A stretch of DNA of 64,000 nucleotides. Origin: Platycnemis pennipes (lineage: Eukaryota > Arthropoda > Insecta > Odonata > Platycnemididae). How positions within the stretch are numbered: position 1 is the stretch's first letter; the number at the start of each line of letters is the position of its first letter. A program made the translations under genes and the position numbers. Shown here piece after piece: positions 1 to 11,900 of this stretch. Below the pieces are notes generated by a model, which was not told the DNA's origin, did no database searches, and saw only the letters and a program-made list of their open reading frames with translations. The stretch covers positions 86,345,656 through 86,409,655 of the forward strand of contig OW121847.1 in assembly GCA_933228895.1 (NCBI GenBank), read 5' to 3'.

Positions 1-700
1 TCTTTTGAACCTGCAAAAACCACCGTAATTAAGTTACATAGAGATCATGTACACATTTACCGCCAGAAGCAATGAAACAAACGAGAAAATCAAGGGAGCC
101 AAAAATGTCGCTAATAATAACTTTATTTTCATTTCACGGTGAGCCCCAACGAAAGTTACACGGCAATGCAAGGGTATAATGGACCTACCCTTATATTTGG
201 TTTCAAAATCCTTTATATCTTTCAATGTTATTTTCTTGAACAAAAGTCTCCAGTATTTGTTCCAATTTCTCTCTGAAAAATCATCTTCCCCGATGTCACC
301 TGATAGAAAAGAGAAAAACTGTACTACGTTGGCAGGAAAAAAGTCGAAGGAGAAGAAAATCTTGCGAGACATACCAGTTTCATCGTACAGTGCTCTTTTG
401 TCGGAATCACTCAAGATAGCATGAATCTGTCCCACAATTTTAAATTTTTCGGTACATTCCTTTTTCTCACCGGCATCCACTCTATCTGGGTGAACTTTCA
501 AAGATATCTTATGGTATGCCTTACGCACTGTAAAAAATGGCGTTCAACAAGATTAATGTCGAGCATTAATTTGATAGATTACAGAAATGCATGGGTGAAA
601 ATATACCTTGGCCTTCAGAAGCATCCTTCGTAATACCGAGAACTTCATAAATATCTCTTGTCTTAAAATATTTCTCACAGAGATCTAGAAATCCTGGCAT
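1..700 (-). CDS. DNAJC9: DNAJC9-type J-domain histone co-chaperone, 5' part (partial at left edge)
   Basis: Four coding exons are visible on the minus strand: 607..700, 375..527, 189..299 and 1..10, the last cut by the window edge. All junctions are GT-AG and every splice is in phase 1, so the frame is kept. The ATG is at 698-700 and opens MPGFLDLCEKYF, the family's usual N-terminus. The J domain covers about residues 16-83. Its HPD motif, which stimulates Hsp70 ATPase, is at residues 44-46. The segment WNKYWRLLFKKITL and the KYKG junction into the last exon are strong DNAJC9 signatures. Known for the family: DNAJC9 recruits Hsp70 to histones H3-H4 in the nucleus. The C-terminal histone-binding half, about 110 residues in the human protein, lies outside the window. 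Identification rests on motif recall, not a search, but is firm. The 75 bp intron at 300..374 has no in-frame stop, so a simple ORF call would wrongly include it. Confidence 0.93.
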
Positions 701-2760
701 CTTGCTAATGGCCGCGAAGAAAACTTGCACAGTGTTGTACGCTGACGGTCACAATGAGTTCACGACAAACTGTTCCAAAGTGTACTGCGATTATTAGAAA
801 GAGGCACGAGTGCCACGGCTGAAAAGAGATGCCCAATATTCAAAGTGAACGTAATACAGTGAACTTCTCTTTAGCTTCCAGAACAACTATCATTTAGCGC
901 CAAAACTATAACGTTATTCATTTGTCCCATGAAGGGATCTCACGTAATGGTGGTAATTCAACTTCACGTACTTAAGAGCCTCACTTATTTTGCTGTCATT
1001 GAAAGCCTATTATATTTCTTGCGTCACTTAAGATTTCATTTTAATATTTCTAATTATTATATGTACTTATTTGATCATCCATCATGGTTGTCCTGTGTGT
1101 CTTTCTCCAATTTTTCGCCTTTTTGGGGTTCAAGCCATAGAAGCGTTTACAATTTTTCACTAAGTTTTCGCCAATTTCTCAGAACTCTAATAGCATAATG
1201 CCTTGGAAATCCCAATACACGTTTTGGTAACTACAGTAATCAACAATAGGGACACAGACAAGACACTGACAACAATGAACAGAAAAAGGGTTATAGAGTA
1301 CTTGTCTATATTCCTAATCATAGCTATGATTTGGCTATCCCACCAGAGATAGAATAATCGGTTACAGCCTCAAGGACCCAAGGTTAAGATTCGATGAAGC
1401 CTCCCTCGCTGAGTATTAGAATATCTTAGGAAATCACAAGTGGAGAGTCTCATGAAAATGAACAGGATTCTCCTCCACTCTAACACATTCACGTGAATAG
1501 ATTTGTTCCAAAATTTTTTTCTACCAAGTGGAAGCTATGTGCTCAGCGTAATCTAACACTTCGCTCGCTGCAAAAGCAAAGGATGATGCCACTTGGCATC
1601 TCAGAGTATCAATCAAGCTTTCAACTCTTTATCCAACCTTTACTTTGGTTTTTAGATGCTCCAACTACTTAAATTATATTGCACCAACCTTTGGGTAGGT
1701 CACTAAGTGAGCAACCCTCAGCATTTCTTTGCCTCATAATATGTTTTCCATGAGCAAGCTTTGTCTCTGAAATGCCTATTTTATGTCCCATATAGGGCTT
1801 AGATAAATATTTAAAGACATTTTTATATATGGTCTCTGCCTTATATTCCCTCCTGTTAATCATCATCAGGGAAGAAGCATATTAATTCTTCTGCTGTAAT
1901 TACAGTAAAAAAACATTTTATTCCTAAATGTTATGTTGTTATATGACACGAAGAACCTTTCAATCATCCCTTACCACTGTAACGTCAAGTTTTCTTAATT
2001 CTGGAGCAATTCATAGCTTTCCACTTTTATGACTTTCTCTTCTCTCAAACATTTCCTAGTGAACTTTCCTAGTGAATGAGTGCAGTATTTCATGTAATAC
2101 CGTAACCTATGAAACCAAATAACTATGCAAATAAATCCAGCAAACTAAACATTGATCACTTTCTAATGTTATCGAAGATTATCCATTGCAAGTAATATAT
2201 TCATTAAAAAATATTAGGTTTACAACAAAATATCCATCTCAATAGTATATGCCTAAGTCCATGGAAGATCCATGAATAAAACATCATTAACTTCACCTGA
2301 ATTACTCAGTATTAACCATCCACAGTGTTTAACCTTATGGACTATCTAGTTGGTAAGGGTAATAACAACCAAGCACTAGGCCTAACAGCATGTTAATTCT
2401 ACCCATTAGGACTTAATTACCTCACACCACCTGTGTAGGCTTCCCAGCTTTCTTTTAGAAAAAAAACATATAACATATGGCTAAAATAAAAAAATCTGGA
2501 AAAATTTACTTTCTTTTTTGATAATAAGTAGAAAAACTGCAATTCTGTGAAATGATTACATGAGATACAAAATTATGAGATGATACTCAAAAAATACAAT
2601 ATTCATCCAGATATTACTCCTTACATAAATGAATAATAAGTAGTCATTTTAAACACAATGCTTAACCTACAGCGCTACCACATCATCACCTTGTATCTAG
2701 GTTCCTCAAAAGGTACGTAAGAAAGTCACTAAATCCAATTTCAGTCTTGAGTTGTCATTT
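701..2760. other. Region upstream of DNAJC9, no gene seen
   Basis: About 2 kb of AT-rich sequence lies 5' of DNAJC9. It must contain that gene's promoter and 5' UTR, but I see no clear TATA box or initiator that I would defend. No open frame here has protein-like features, and no repeat could be recognised. Confidence 0.5.
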
Positions 2761-3066
2761 GGTGAGGTGACTGACAGTTGAGGCCATTTGCATTATAGAG
2801 GATTAGGTGGGGAGGATATTTGGGAAAAGGTGGGCATTTTTGGGAACAGGTGAAGATATAGCTGGCAATGGCATTAGTCTGCATTTAATGGAAAGTGCCA
2901 AGGAACCCACAGCATAAGGACCCATTTATGGGATGAAGCACTGAACTCAAGATGCTCTCCATTCAGTATTCAAGTGTGGGACATCAAAACAGGACTGGGG
3001 TTTTCCTGAATAATCTGCTTCTACCTTCCAGGTTTGAAACACTATGGGAACCCAGCCTATTACCAT
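2761..3066 (-). repeat. Old SINE-A copy (tRNA-Glu-headed SINE)
   Basis: Read on the minus strand, the body matches the well-preserved SINE-A at 31188-31507 along its length. Shared pieces include the GGCCATTTGC segment near the 3' end, GGCATTAG, and the CACTGAACT...ATGCTCTCCATT stretch. The tRNA-like head at the right-hand end is badly eroded. Divergence is high, so this is an old insertion. Confidence 0.7.
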
Positions 3067-3639
3067 TAAATTAACCTCACCCCTCTACTTTCTGATTATA
3101 GCCATCACTTTATTCATTCCCTTCACTGTATAAAAAATGATCCTATTTTATTCCCATCACTTCTCTGGATTTCATTCTGCTCCCTTCACTCTTTCCTGTC
3201 TTTTCTCAAACAGCCCTTACTTGGTTTTATTTTTTCATCTTGTGGTGATTACTTTTTCCTTTACATTGCACCTTCTCCTATCTCTGAAATTTTTCCATGT
3301 CTTCATTCTGCTTCGTCCATTATTCCCCAGCCCATTATGTCTTTTGCTTACGTTTTCAACATATACACATTCTTCTTCTATACTGTACTTAAGGTCTTCA
3401 TATTTCCAATCCTCAATCATACCCAAGGCTTCTACGAAATGTAGATTAGATGGTTGGAGCATCTTAGAGCATGATTCTCTTTAAAGCGATCCACTCTGCC
3501 CAACAATTAATATGAACAGTCATTGAGTGAATAATAATCAAATTCTCTTTTTGTGCATGGTGAGAATGATATTTTCTGCAAGAAATTGTGAATTATAGAC
3601 AACTCCTTCCTAGCTAATGATGAGTAACTTTACTGTTAT

Positions 3640-4010
3640 TAATGAATATAAATTTTTGGTATTCATGTTGATCAATACTTGAAATGGGACTCGCACATCA
3701 CTCATCTCAGTAAAAAATTAAACTCTGTGTAGTATCTTCATTCTATTCTCACAGATACTGTTAGTATGGATGTTTTAAAAACCCTGTATTGTGATCTATT
3801 TTATTTGTATGTTTCTTATGGCATCATTATTTGGGGATGTGGGTCCTCAACAAAGTCAACCAAAATATTTATAATTCAAAAGAAAATGCTTAGATCCATG
3901 TGCAACAAACCCTACATAGCTCATTGCAGACCACTTTTAACATTCTTGCTATATTAACAGTCCCGTGTGTGTATATTTATGATTCGGTTATTTTTGTGAA
4001 ACAGAAGATA
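3640..4010 (+). mobile_element. Jockey-type non-LTR retrotransposon, 3' coding fragment (dead)
   Basis: Plus-strand frames, broken by frameshifts and stops, read as the region after the reverse transcriptase core. Recognisable pieces are FLVFM/GIHVDQYLKWDSHI, LSKKLNSV, a VSYGIIIWG motif and a following KMLRSMCNKPY...CRPL stretch. These are typical of Jockey-clade LINEs (YGIILWG, ...AVR.M.G.. CRPLF). No 5' part is present and the fragment is not functional. Confidence 0.75.
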
Positions 4011-4162
4011 GCTCTTTTCCCATTAAATAATGGCTTACAATGACATTTAATAATGCCTATGAGACCGGGACACATAATGACCTCCATGTAGTATCAGCCA
4101 ACATGACAATGATGCCCAAAGGACCTCCCTCAGTGTCTATCAAATTGCACATTAGGTTACCT

Positions 4163-4433
4163 TTCTTATTCAGTGATTCAACCCGAAGGTTGGTTTTGAT
4201 AGGCGAGAGTAGAGCTCACCCTGCACTAAGCCAATGGTGTGAAATTCACACATTCAGGGTAGGGGGGCCAGTACCTTTTCCAGGGCCACTTGCGATTTCC
4301 TACGAAGTTCTGACACTCAGAAAATCGAATCACGAGGATTCCAGATTCCATGGGAGAGTCCAGCAAGACTCTTGCCTGGGATTTGAACCCAGGACCCTCC
4401 AAGCAGTCTACCCACTAGGCCACCACAACCCCC
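4163..4433 (-). repeat. SINE-C: tRNA-headed SINE with 9 bp target duplication
   Basis: Minus-strand 5' end at 4433. It starts with an A-box-like GTGGCCTAGTGGGTAGAC and then a B-box-like GGGTTCAAATCCC, the pol III promoter layout of a tRNA-derived SINE. The body does not match SINE-A. The element is flanked by the direct repeat AGGTTACCT at 4154-4162 and 4434-4442, which I read as the target-site duplication. Heads near 26.65 and 54.75 kb share the AGGGT.C...GGTTCAAA or related head layout and may be relatives. Confidence 0.75.
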
Positions 4434-4442
4434 AGGTTACCT

Positions 4443-5905
4443 ATAGCTATAAAAAATCTTCAATCACTCACTCTATTTAAAGGAATGTTTTTATGTATGT
4501 GAAAGAAAAATATTTTTACACTGCTAATGCCTTCATTAATTCAGGTTAATAATTTCATTTTGTGTGTGCCCTTAAATGCCACAAGTCACAATTTTATGAA
4601 TTCTATGGAAGCTTAATTAGTGACAAATTATTTCTTAAATTATTTTCCTTCAAGGCAAACAAGGCATTGAAATTGGGAAAATATATGGCAATGCTTCCCA
4701 GCTTCTGTGATACAGATTTCAGGATATTAGGAAAATTAATGAACTCTCCAAGTACACATATGGTTTTATTAATAAAATCTTTCCTACACACTGGAGTTTT
4801 CCCACAACCTGAAGATGTATGCTTGATAAACTTCCTTGGGTTTGACTCACAATTAGTGATTATTTCATCATGTCCTTTATTTATATAATACTATATGCAG
4901 CATTAAAGGGCAATTTAAGTTTATGAGAGAAACAAAACTCAAAGTAATAACATATATATATACACTTTTTTACATTTTTAAAAGAACAATGGCTTTAACT
5001 CAATATTAAAATGACAATATTCATAAAAATGGAATAAAGAAATTTCTTTTCCCCAACAACACCAAATATTGATTTGATAAGAACAGGATAAAACTATTTA
5101 TAACAGCTTATAAATTTCCTTTTGCCATTAAAAAAATAATTATACTATTACAATGAAGATGTTAAATATGATATATACATGTTTTGATTTTGATATTAAT
5201 TACTGTGCTGTTTAAAACATAACTCAAATATATCAGCATATCAGTTTGCATAAAAATATAATGATTCTCTTTTAGATGACATCTTTAAAAATACAGAATG
5301 AGTTTTAGTTTACAGTGATGAATGTCTGTACAGTATATACAAAAATAACACAACACATACATGCATACCTTCCTTAACAGAAGAACAATTCAAAGAGCTG
5401 AAGGTAACAATAACCTCAAGTTTGACACAGATGAACTTACAGTGCGTCCACTAGGGCAAATAAAGAAGCACAGAGTGCCATAGCTGATTGCATACCTGAT
5501 ACATACGTACACAGTCATTCCCCAAATAGAAAAAAGGCACTTAATATGTTGGCATTCCAAACGATGCCTAAGTGAGTCCTTTCATTTTTGTTCAGATTTT
5601 CCATTAGCGCAACAAATTGTACAAAACATGCTTTCATACATGAAAGAAACCTCTTTGCGTCAGTGACAAATATGTTGTCTATATGTAGAAATATTATATT
5701 GACTTTGGTTGAATACATCAAACAGCAAGCAATGCAACTGCTCACTGTCAGAGAAAAAAAACCTCTGGTTATGGAAAGTGTTGACTATACTCAAATGCAT
5801 CCATGCATTAGCTTAGAAAAACTCCATCACATGAAATGCCAAGTACATCTCATACCACAAAACACTAGACAAAACTTTGTGGTCAGTTTATAGAGGAGAA
5901 ACTTA
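4443..5905. other. Intergenic sequence and likely PDSS1 3' UTR
   Basis: Strongly AT-rich, with no supported gene. PDSS1 ends at 5906 on the minus strand, so its 3' UTR must run leftward into this stretch. Several TTTATT hexamers (AATAAA on the minus strand), for example near 4872, could be the poly(A) signal. I cannot choose between them. Confidence 0.45.
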
Positions 5906-8900
5906 TTATTTAGTGCGATTAAGTACCAGACCACAGACTGTTAAGAGGCCTGAACGGTATGGTGAAGTGGACAAGGAGCGAGCTAAACGTGCAGCTTCAG
6001 CACAATGTTGTTTTGCCAGGAAACGAGTCTGGTCAAGGCCATGAGAACGGTGCACATAGTCGAATGCTTTCTCCACATCCCCAGGCTCGGAGAACCGACG
6101 CATTATCATCGGATTCAACTCTGGAAACTGAAATAGCATAGATAATTTTAATAACGCTTCAGTAGAGAAAACTTGGAGAAGTATGGGAAATATAAGATTA
6201 GTTTAAAAAAAGAAAATAATAATAATCAAATAACAAGATTCTTTGCTTCTCGCCATAGGTGAAATAAATGAAAACAAACCGGAGAGCACATATCTATCAA
6301 CAAAAGATAATACAGTCAAGCCCACTTATAGAAATGGGTATATACTTATATATATACCCATTTATAACGAAGTTCCAGTTATAATGAAGTGAAGGCTATT
6401 CCCTGTCAAAGAGAGGCTCTGAAAAACTGGTCCACACATAACGAAGTTTGGTCATTACAAAGTAAATATTTGGCCCCTTCAACTTCATTATAAATGGGCT
6501 TGACTGTACTGAAAAGCAAGATGGAAGCATTTTTACTTTGGAATGGTCAAAGGGTTTTAAAAAAATAAAAGAAATTAAAATCACAATTGTGTAATTCAAA
6601 ATATTACTTCTACACCTGTAATAAAATAAATTACCATATAAGAATAAATGGTGAATTATTTTAGGACATATTATCATTAGGACATATTATCATTAGGACT
6701 AATACCTGCTACTTAACACATTCAATGCTGATGACTTCTTAAGAAGTCACTCTGTACTCCCGTCAGTGGCGGGTGACTTAAGCAGCAGTATGGGTTTTTG
6801 ATTGAAAAACTAATTTGACTCTTGCAAGTGTTGTAATAAAATTGATTAGCTGTTAATATGCTAGCAAATGAAAAATATCTGCAACTGCTGGCATTAAAAT
6901 CTGGCCCCAAGATAGAGGATTGGTACTCCAACCACCACACCAACCTAATTCTACGCTCGAAAGTTGAGTGATGCTTACAGAACTCGTGGACAACAAATAA
7001 CAAGTAACACTCAAGATAAAGTGAGAATCTATCCTTGGGTAAAGTAGACCTATCACTTAGCAGAAAAACCCAAGGAGATGCTATAAATTGGTGATGAGAA
7101 GCCACTAACAAATTCTATCAACTGGAGGGTAAGGCAACAGCTCTTCTTCATGTGAATATTGAGGATACCACATTAGTCCATACCAGGGATGGGTGGTAGC
7201 ACATTGTAGGGTACAATTTTCTTAACATAGCTGTAAATGCAGAAGTTACAGACGTTTCAGTACTTAGTAGCTGTTCTCAAGAGCTATTTTTCCAATGCAC
7301 TCAATTAACTACAAAAGCGAGTATCACCGAAGCAGTAGGAAAAGTCACTTCTGCCTCAATAGGAACCTTTATTATCATGTTGCTTTTTATTATTCTCCAC
7401 ACTCTTTACCTGCTCACCCCTCTTTTTTCAAAATATTTTATGACCTTTGTTGAGCTCATCCATCGGAAAGCCTTTCATAACCACTTTCTGGTTCCTCAAC
7501 ACTTGTTCCTTCTCCCAAATACTCGTTTTTCTGGAGATACATAATGGTCCTTTCCACTGAGGAGTGGGATCGTTAATCACATGCTGTATGCATCCACCTT
7601 TCATATAAAATGAAACCTACCGTGTTGCACAGATAACAAGGGTAAATGCCTCTGTTCACATACAAGGTAAGGAGGTACAATATTTCTTAATTTATTGATC
7701 AATATTAGATACTGCTCCAATCCAGTGAATAAATTAATGGAAATGAATCACTTATCTACCGGTAATACTTTACATTGCCGGTTTTCAGAAATACTATTTA
7801 GGCTATTAAATACTATTTAGTAATTAGATGCCTCTAAAGGAAGTTGAAAAAGCATTCTATTACATATAAAACATCAGTGCTTTTGTGAAGAGGCAGTTCT
7901 CCAAAGCTAAAATGGTGCTTCATTGCGCAAGAGATAAAATATCAGAACCGAATTTTGAGGCATAATTAGAGCTGAAAATGATTAAACATGCATAAAAGCA
8001 AACTACTGGATTTCCTTCATTCTACAATATTTATAAAGCACTACCCTAATGCATCTGATGTTATAACTTTACATGGGCCATTATTTTATGATTTTTCCAC
8101 CTCAAATAATACAATGTTCGGATCTAACATTTTACCCAGGGACCTACTTTGATTCAGCAGGTATTTTAATAAGTTGGTTCCTCTGCTTTGAGTGTACTAA
8201 GATTAGATGCAATGGATATGGATAAGATAGTTCATATACCATCAGGTCTGAGGAATGCTGCTCACCTACCATCACGGTGTGAGATAGAGAACTTGGGATA
8301 GAAAACTAAAGTAATTATTATATGACTAACTTTATTTAAGTTAGATTAAATTTAATTTATTGAATATTGAAAGTGTACTGTTTGTTTTAAACTCATTTGT
8401 TTATAATTTGTTCAAACTCCACAATTTTGAGTGTAAATAAAAATAGCTAACATCTACTTTTTGTGAGTAGCTGTTAAGTATCTGCTACATTTTTTCATTT
8501 TGTAGCTTATAGATTAGCTGTAACTTTTTTGAGCAAGTAGCTAAAAAGTATCTAGCTACAAATCTTTTTGTGACTGATCCATCCCTGGTCAATACAGTAA
8601 TAATGATCCCACAGAATGCATGGTACTAATTACTAATACCACTTCACATGAGGTAGGTAAGGGGTAACTACCACATTGTCGATCCAAGAAACTGGAGCTA
8701 ATTGATCCTTTTATTCTCCTTAAATTTTCAGTTTTTATCAAACTGTGTTTCAAAATCAGTGTAAGTTTTACCAAACAAGAAATGACAGAACCCTCTCTAG
8801 CAGAATCCTTTAGGTGAACTATTTCCCCACTTGGATCTCTACTGACTAAATCAGTGAAGAGTGACAGGCGTTGTTGTGTTGAAATGTGGAGATCAAGATC

Positions 8901-11900
8901 AGATAAGAACTGCAGAAAGATTTGAAACCTGAAAGAGATTATGCAAAGCCAGGATATTTTTGGCATCAAGTGCCATCATCTTTGAAAAATGATAATGATG
9001 ATTATGACATATACTCCATAACCTAATAAATCCAAAGCCCAACTATGCATGTATGACATAAGAGCAAGTTTTTACATGCATCTAAGACAAAAAGATCAGA
9101 AATGCATGAACAAGACACACAACAAAAATCAACTCCTTGTCTGCCAAAACCAGTTCAAAGGAACAAAAAATTATATTTATAACATGGGCATTGGGCTATT
9201 CAATCATTTACCTGAGTCTGCAAGAGGGAGCAGCACTACAAAATTCAAATCTGTGGTGTACTCATGGCTAGCATCAAAATCATTGTATTTCATTTTGCTA
9301 TTACAACTGACATGGCATTTTGAAGTATGCTTTATTTTTATGTGTTTAAATTGTGATGTTGTAATTTCATGTTTGTCTCTATCCTGTCCTAAATGCTGAG
9401 GTCAATTGTAACCTACTTAATGACCAATACATCTATTATTACTATTTGCCAGTAGGGAGGGGTAAATTATGATATAAGACTGCCATTTCAACACTTCTAC
9501 TGGCCCAGACTAGGGCTGAGGCTTACTTACTACGCCAACAAGAGATCTACTGAAGCTCCATTTCAACCTCGACATTAGTCCCACCAATCATGGCAAACAA
9601 TGCAGATGGTACAAAGACACCAGATAAAGCCATTAGGACTGGCACCCTGTTAAGTTGGCTCTGAAGGCAGTCTCTTGATGGGATCCTGAGCTTCCACATA
9701 CTGTCCCTACCTTCAAAGGATCTATCACCTTTGAAGAGGTGATGCTAGATTAAAATTTCTAAATGGTCCACCACATACCTTTTCACATGCAAATAAAACA
9801 GGAGCTGTGGCAAGGCCCAATTGAAGGTCAGCACAAGCTGGTTTTCCAAGCTCAGCAGCTGAAGAGACAAAATCAAGGAGGTCATCCACCAACTGGAAAG
9901 CCAATCCCAAGTTACGACCATACTGGAAAGCTAGCTCTATTGTTGGCTCATCTGCTCCAGAAAGCATTGCAACCTATACACGGAAAGTTGAAAATAAAAT
10001 TGAGAACTTTTACAGCCAGTATATATCTATCTACTAGTGAAATACAATGCTATTTAAATTGGATAATTTTCTCATTAATACAATGCAACTATTTTCCATA
10101 GGAACATATATAATGGAGAGGAAAAGAGACCAAAAGGAACAAGTAACTGAATTTTAAGTAGGGATAAGTTCAGGTAGAATAACAGATTCTCAGGCATAGA
10201 ATTGTAATAATACCCAATGATAGTAAGCACAAATATACATACAGAATATATTTTCCTAACATTTACCAGGTGCTTATGACAAATTCTATGCAACTATTTG
10301 GTAAAAGACATAAGTCAAGGTTTTATAATGATCAAAATCTCCAGATCACTCAGTCAACATCTATAACCAATTGTGCAATGTACCAAATATTGCATTACAT
10401 TATAACTAAGTCACCAGAATACAAATTCAAAGAAAACTGTCACATTTTAGTCTAGTGAGGTGCACAGAGGTGACTGAAGTCAAATGTGTCCCTCATAAGG
10501 ATTGAAAATACCAGGGTGAAATACCTTTAAAGTAAAGAGCACATTACTATTTGATATGAAAAAAGGACTCCTACCATGCAAATTTATGACCCTGCCAAAG
10601 CAGTTGTTCTATTCATTTATAAGAATGATAAATACACCCAACAGATTTTTCAATCAGGCTGAAAAACCAGTCACAATCCTTAATTGATGTCCATGTGCTG
10701 GGCAAAAATTTGAATATCACATATGAAGTTACACAAACTTCTTTTAAAAATCACTCTAATTATTTGATAAATACGTACTTAAATTTGTATTATTTCAACT
10801 GCTTTGAAAGGGGCAATTTGCAAGGAGTCCATGGACCAAAAGCTTGTTCATTTATAATAATCATACTTATGAAAACACTTTTACTTACAGCTTTCACTGA
10901 GTTCGCTATTAAGCTTGCTGTTTTCCGGTATGTTTTGGTGAGGTAGTGAGCAAATCTTTCATTTTCAGTCTCCTTAGATCCAAGCTGCATGAACTCACCT
11001 TGGACTAGGTCAGTTACAACCTTGAAAAAAGACCAAAAAACATACAGTGAGTATGCAATGAGTAAGGAAAAATGAAAATAATAAAGAAAGTGTTAAAACG
11101 AACCGGATGAAGCTGTTTAAAAAAATGGTACCTACGCGAAATGCGGTAACTAGATTATGGAACATAATCTAGGTTAAATAACACATTTCTCACATTAATA
11201 ACATTCACATTTCACTAAGTGACACTCAAAAAAGCAGGACTTATATTTCCTACCAAATATTCTTTATTATTAAAAAAGAAAAAATAAGGCTCTCAATGGA
11301 GACTTATATCTTAATAAAAAATTAAAGACAGGAACTGAGACAGCAGTGCTTATCACAATTTAATGATATGCTGCATTAGATGATGTTATTATAAAACCTT
11401 TTGCAATATTTAAAGGACCCCTTTCAAAAATTTCCCCATTGGAGGTCTATTGGATTTTGGTTATGGGACCTATAGGAAATTACTATCATTCCTTTAAGAT
11501 TCCTATAGGTAATGTATGAGACTCGTAAGACTCATATAGGAATCCCACAGAAAATTCTACCATAACTATAATAATCTAATTTCCTATAGGAACTAATGAC
11601 TTTCCCATTAGATTCCCATTGGTCGCATAGAAATTTTATATCAGACTATTGGCAAATTTTTGATAGGTACATCATTTATAGTTGCTTCCATGCACCAATT
11701 TTCTTGTCATGCCTGGTTTTATAAATGCCTTCTGGACTGTTGGGAATGACGAATAGTAAATATTAGTTAAGCTTTTCACCTTGGAGACTATTATGCCAAC
11801 CCAAAAACACAGAGACAATAACTGTAAATTCATTTTTCCACTTGTTTCCCTCATGGTTAAGTATCGCAAATAGTATATTAATCTTGATGTTTTCCTCATT

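Noticed and set aside
3137..3484. 115-codon hydrophobic plus-strand frame
   Set aside because: It is a pyrimidine-rich stretch giving Leu/Phe/Ser runs, without a family signature or splice context.
5588..5893. 101-codon plus-strand frame
   Set aside because: It lies antisense to the likely PDSS1 3' UTR and has no recognisable domain.
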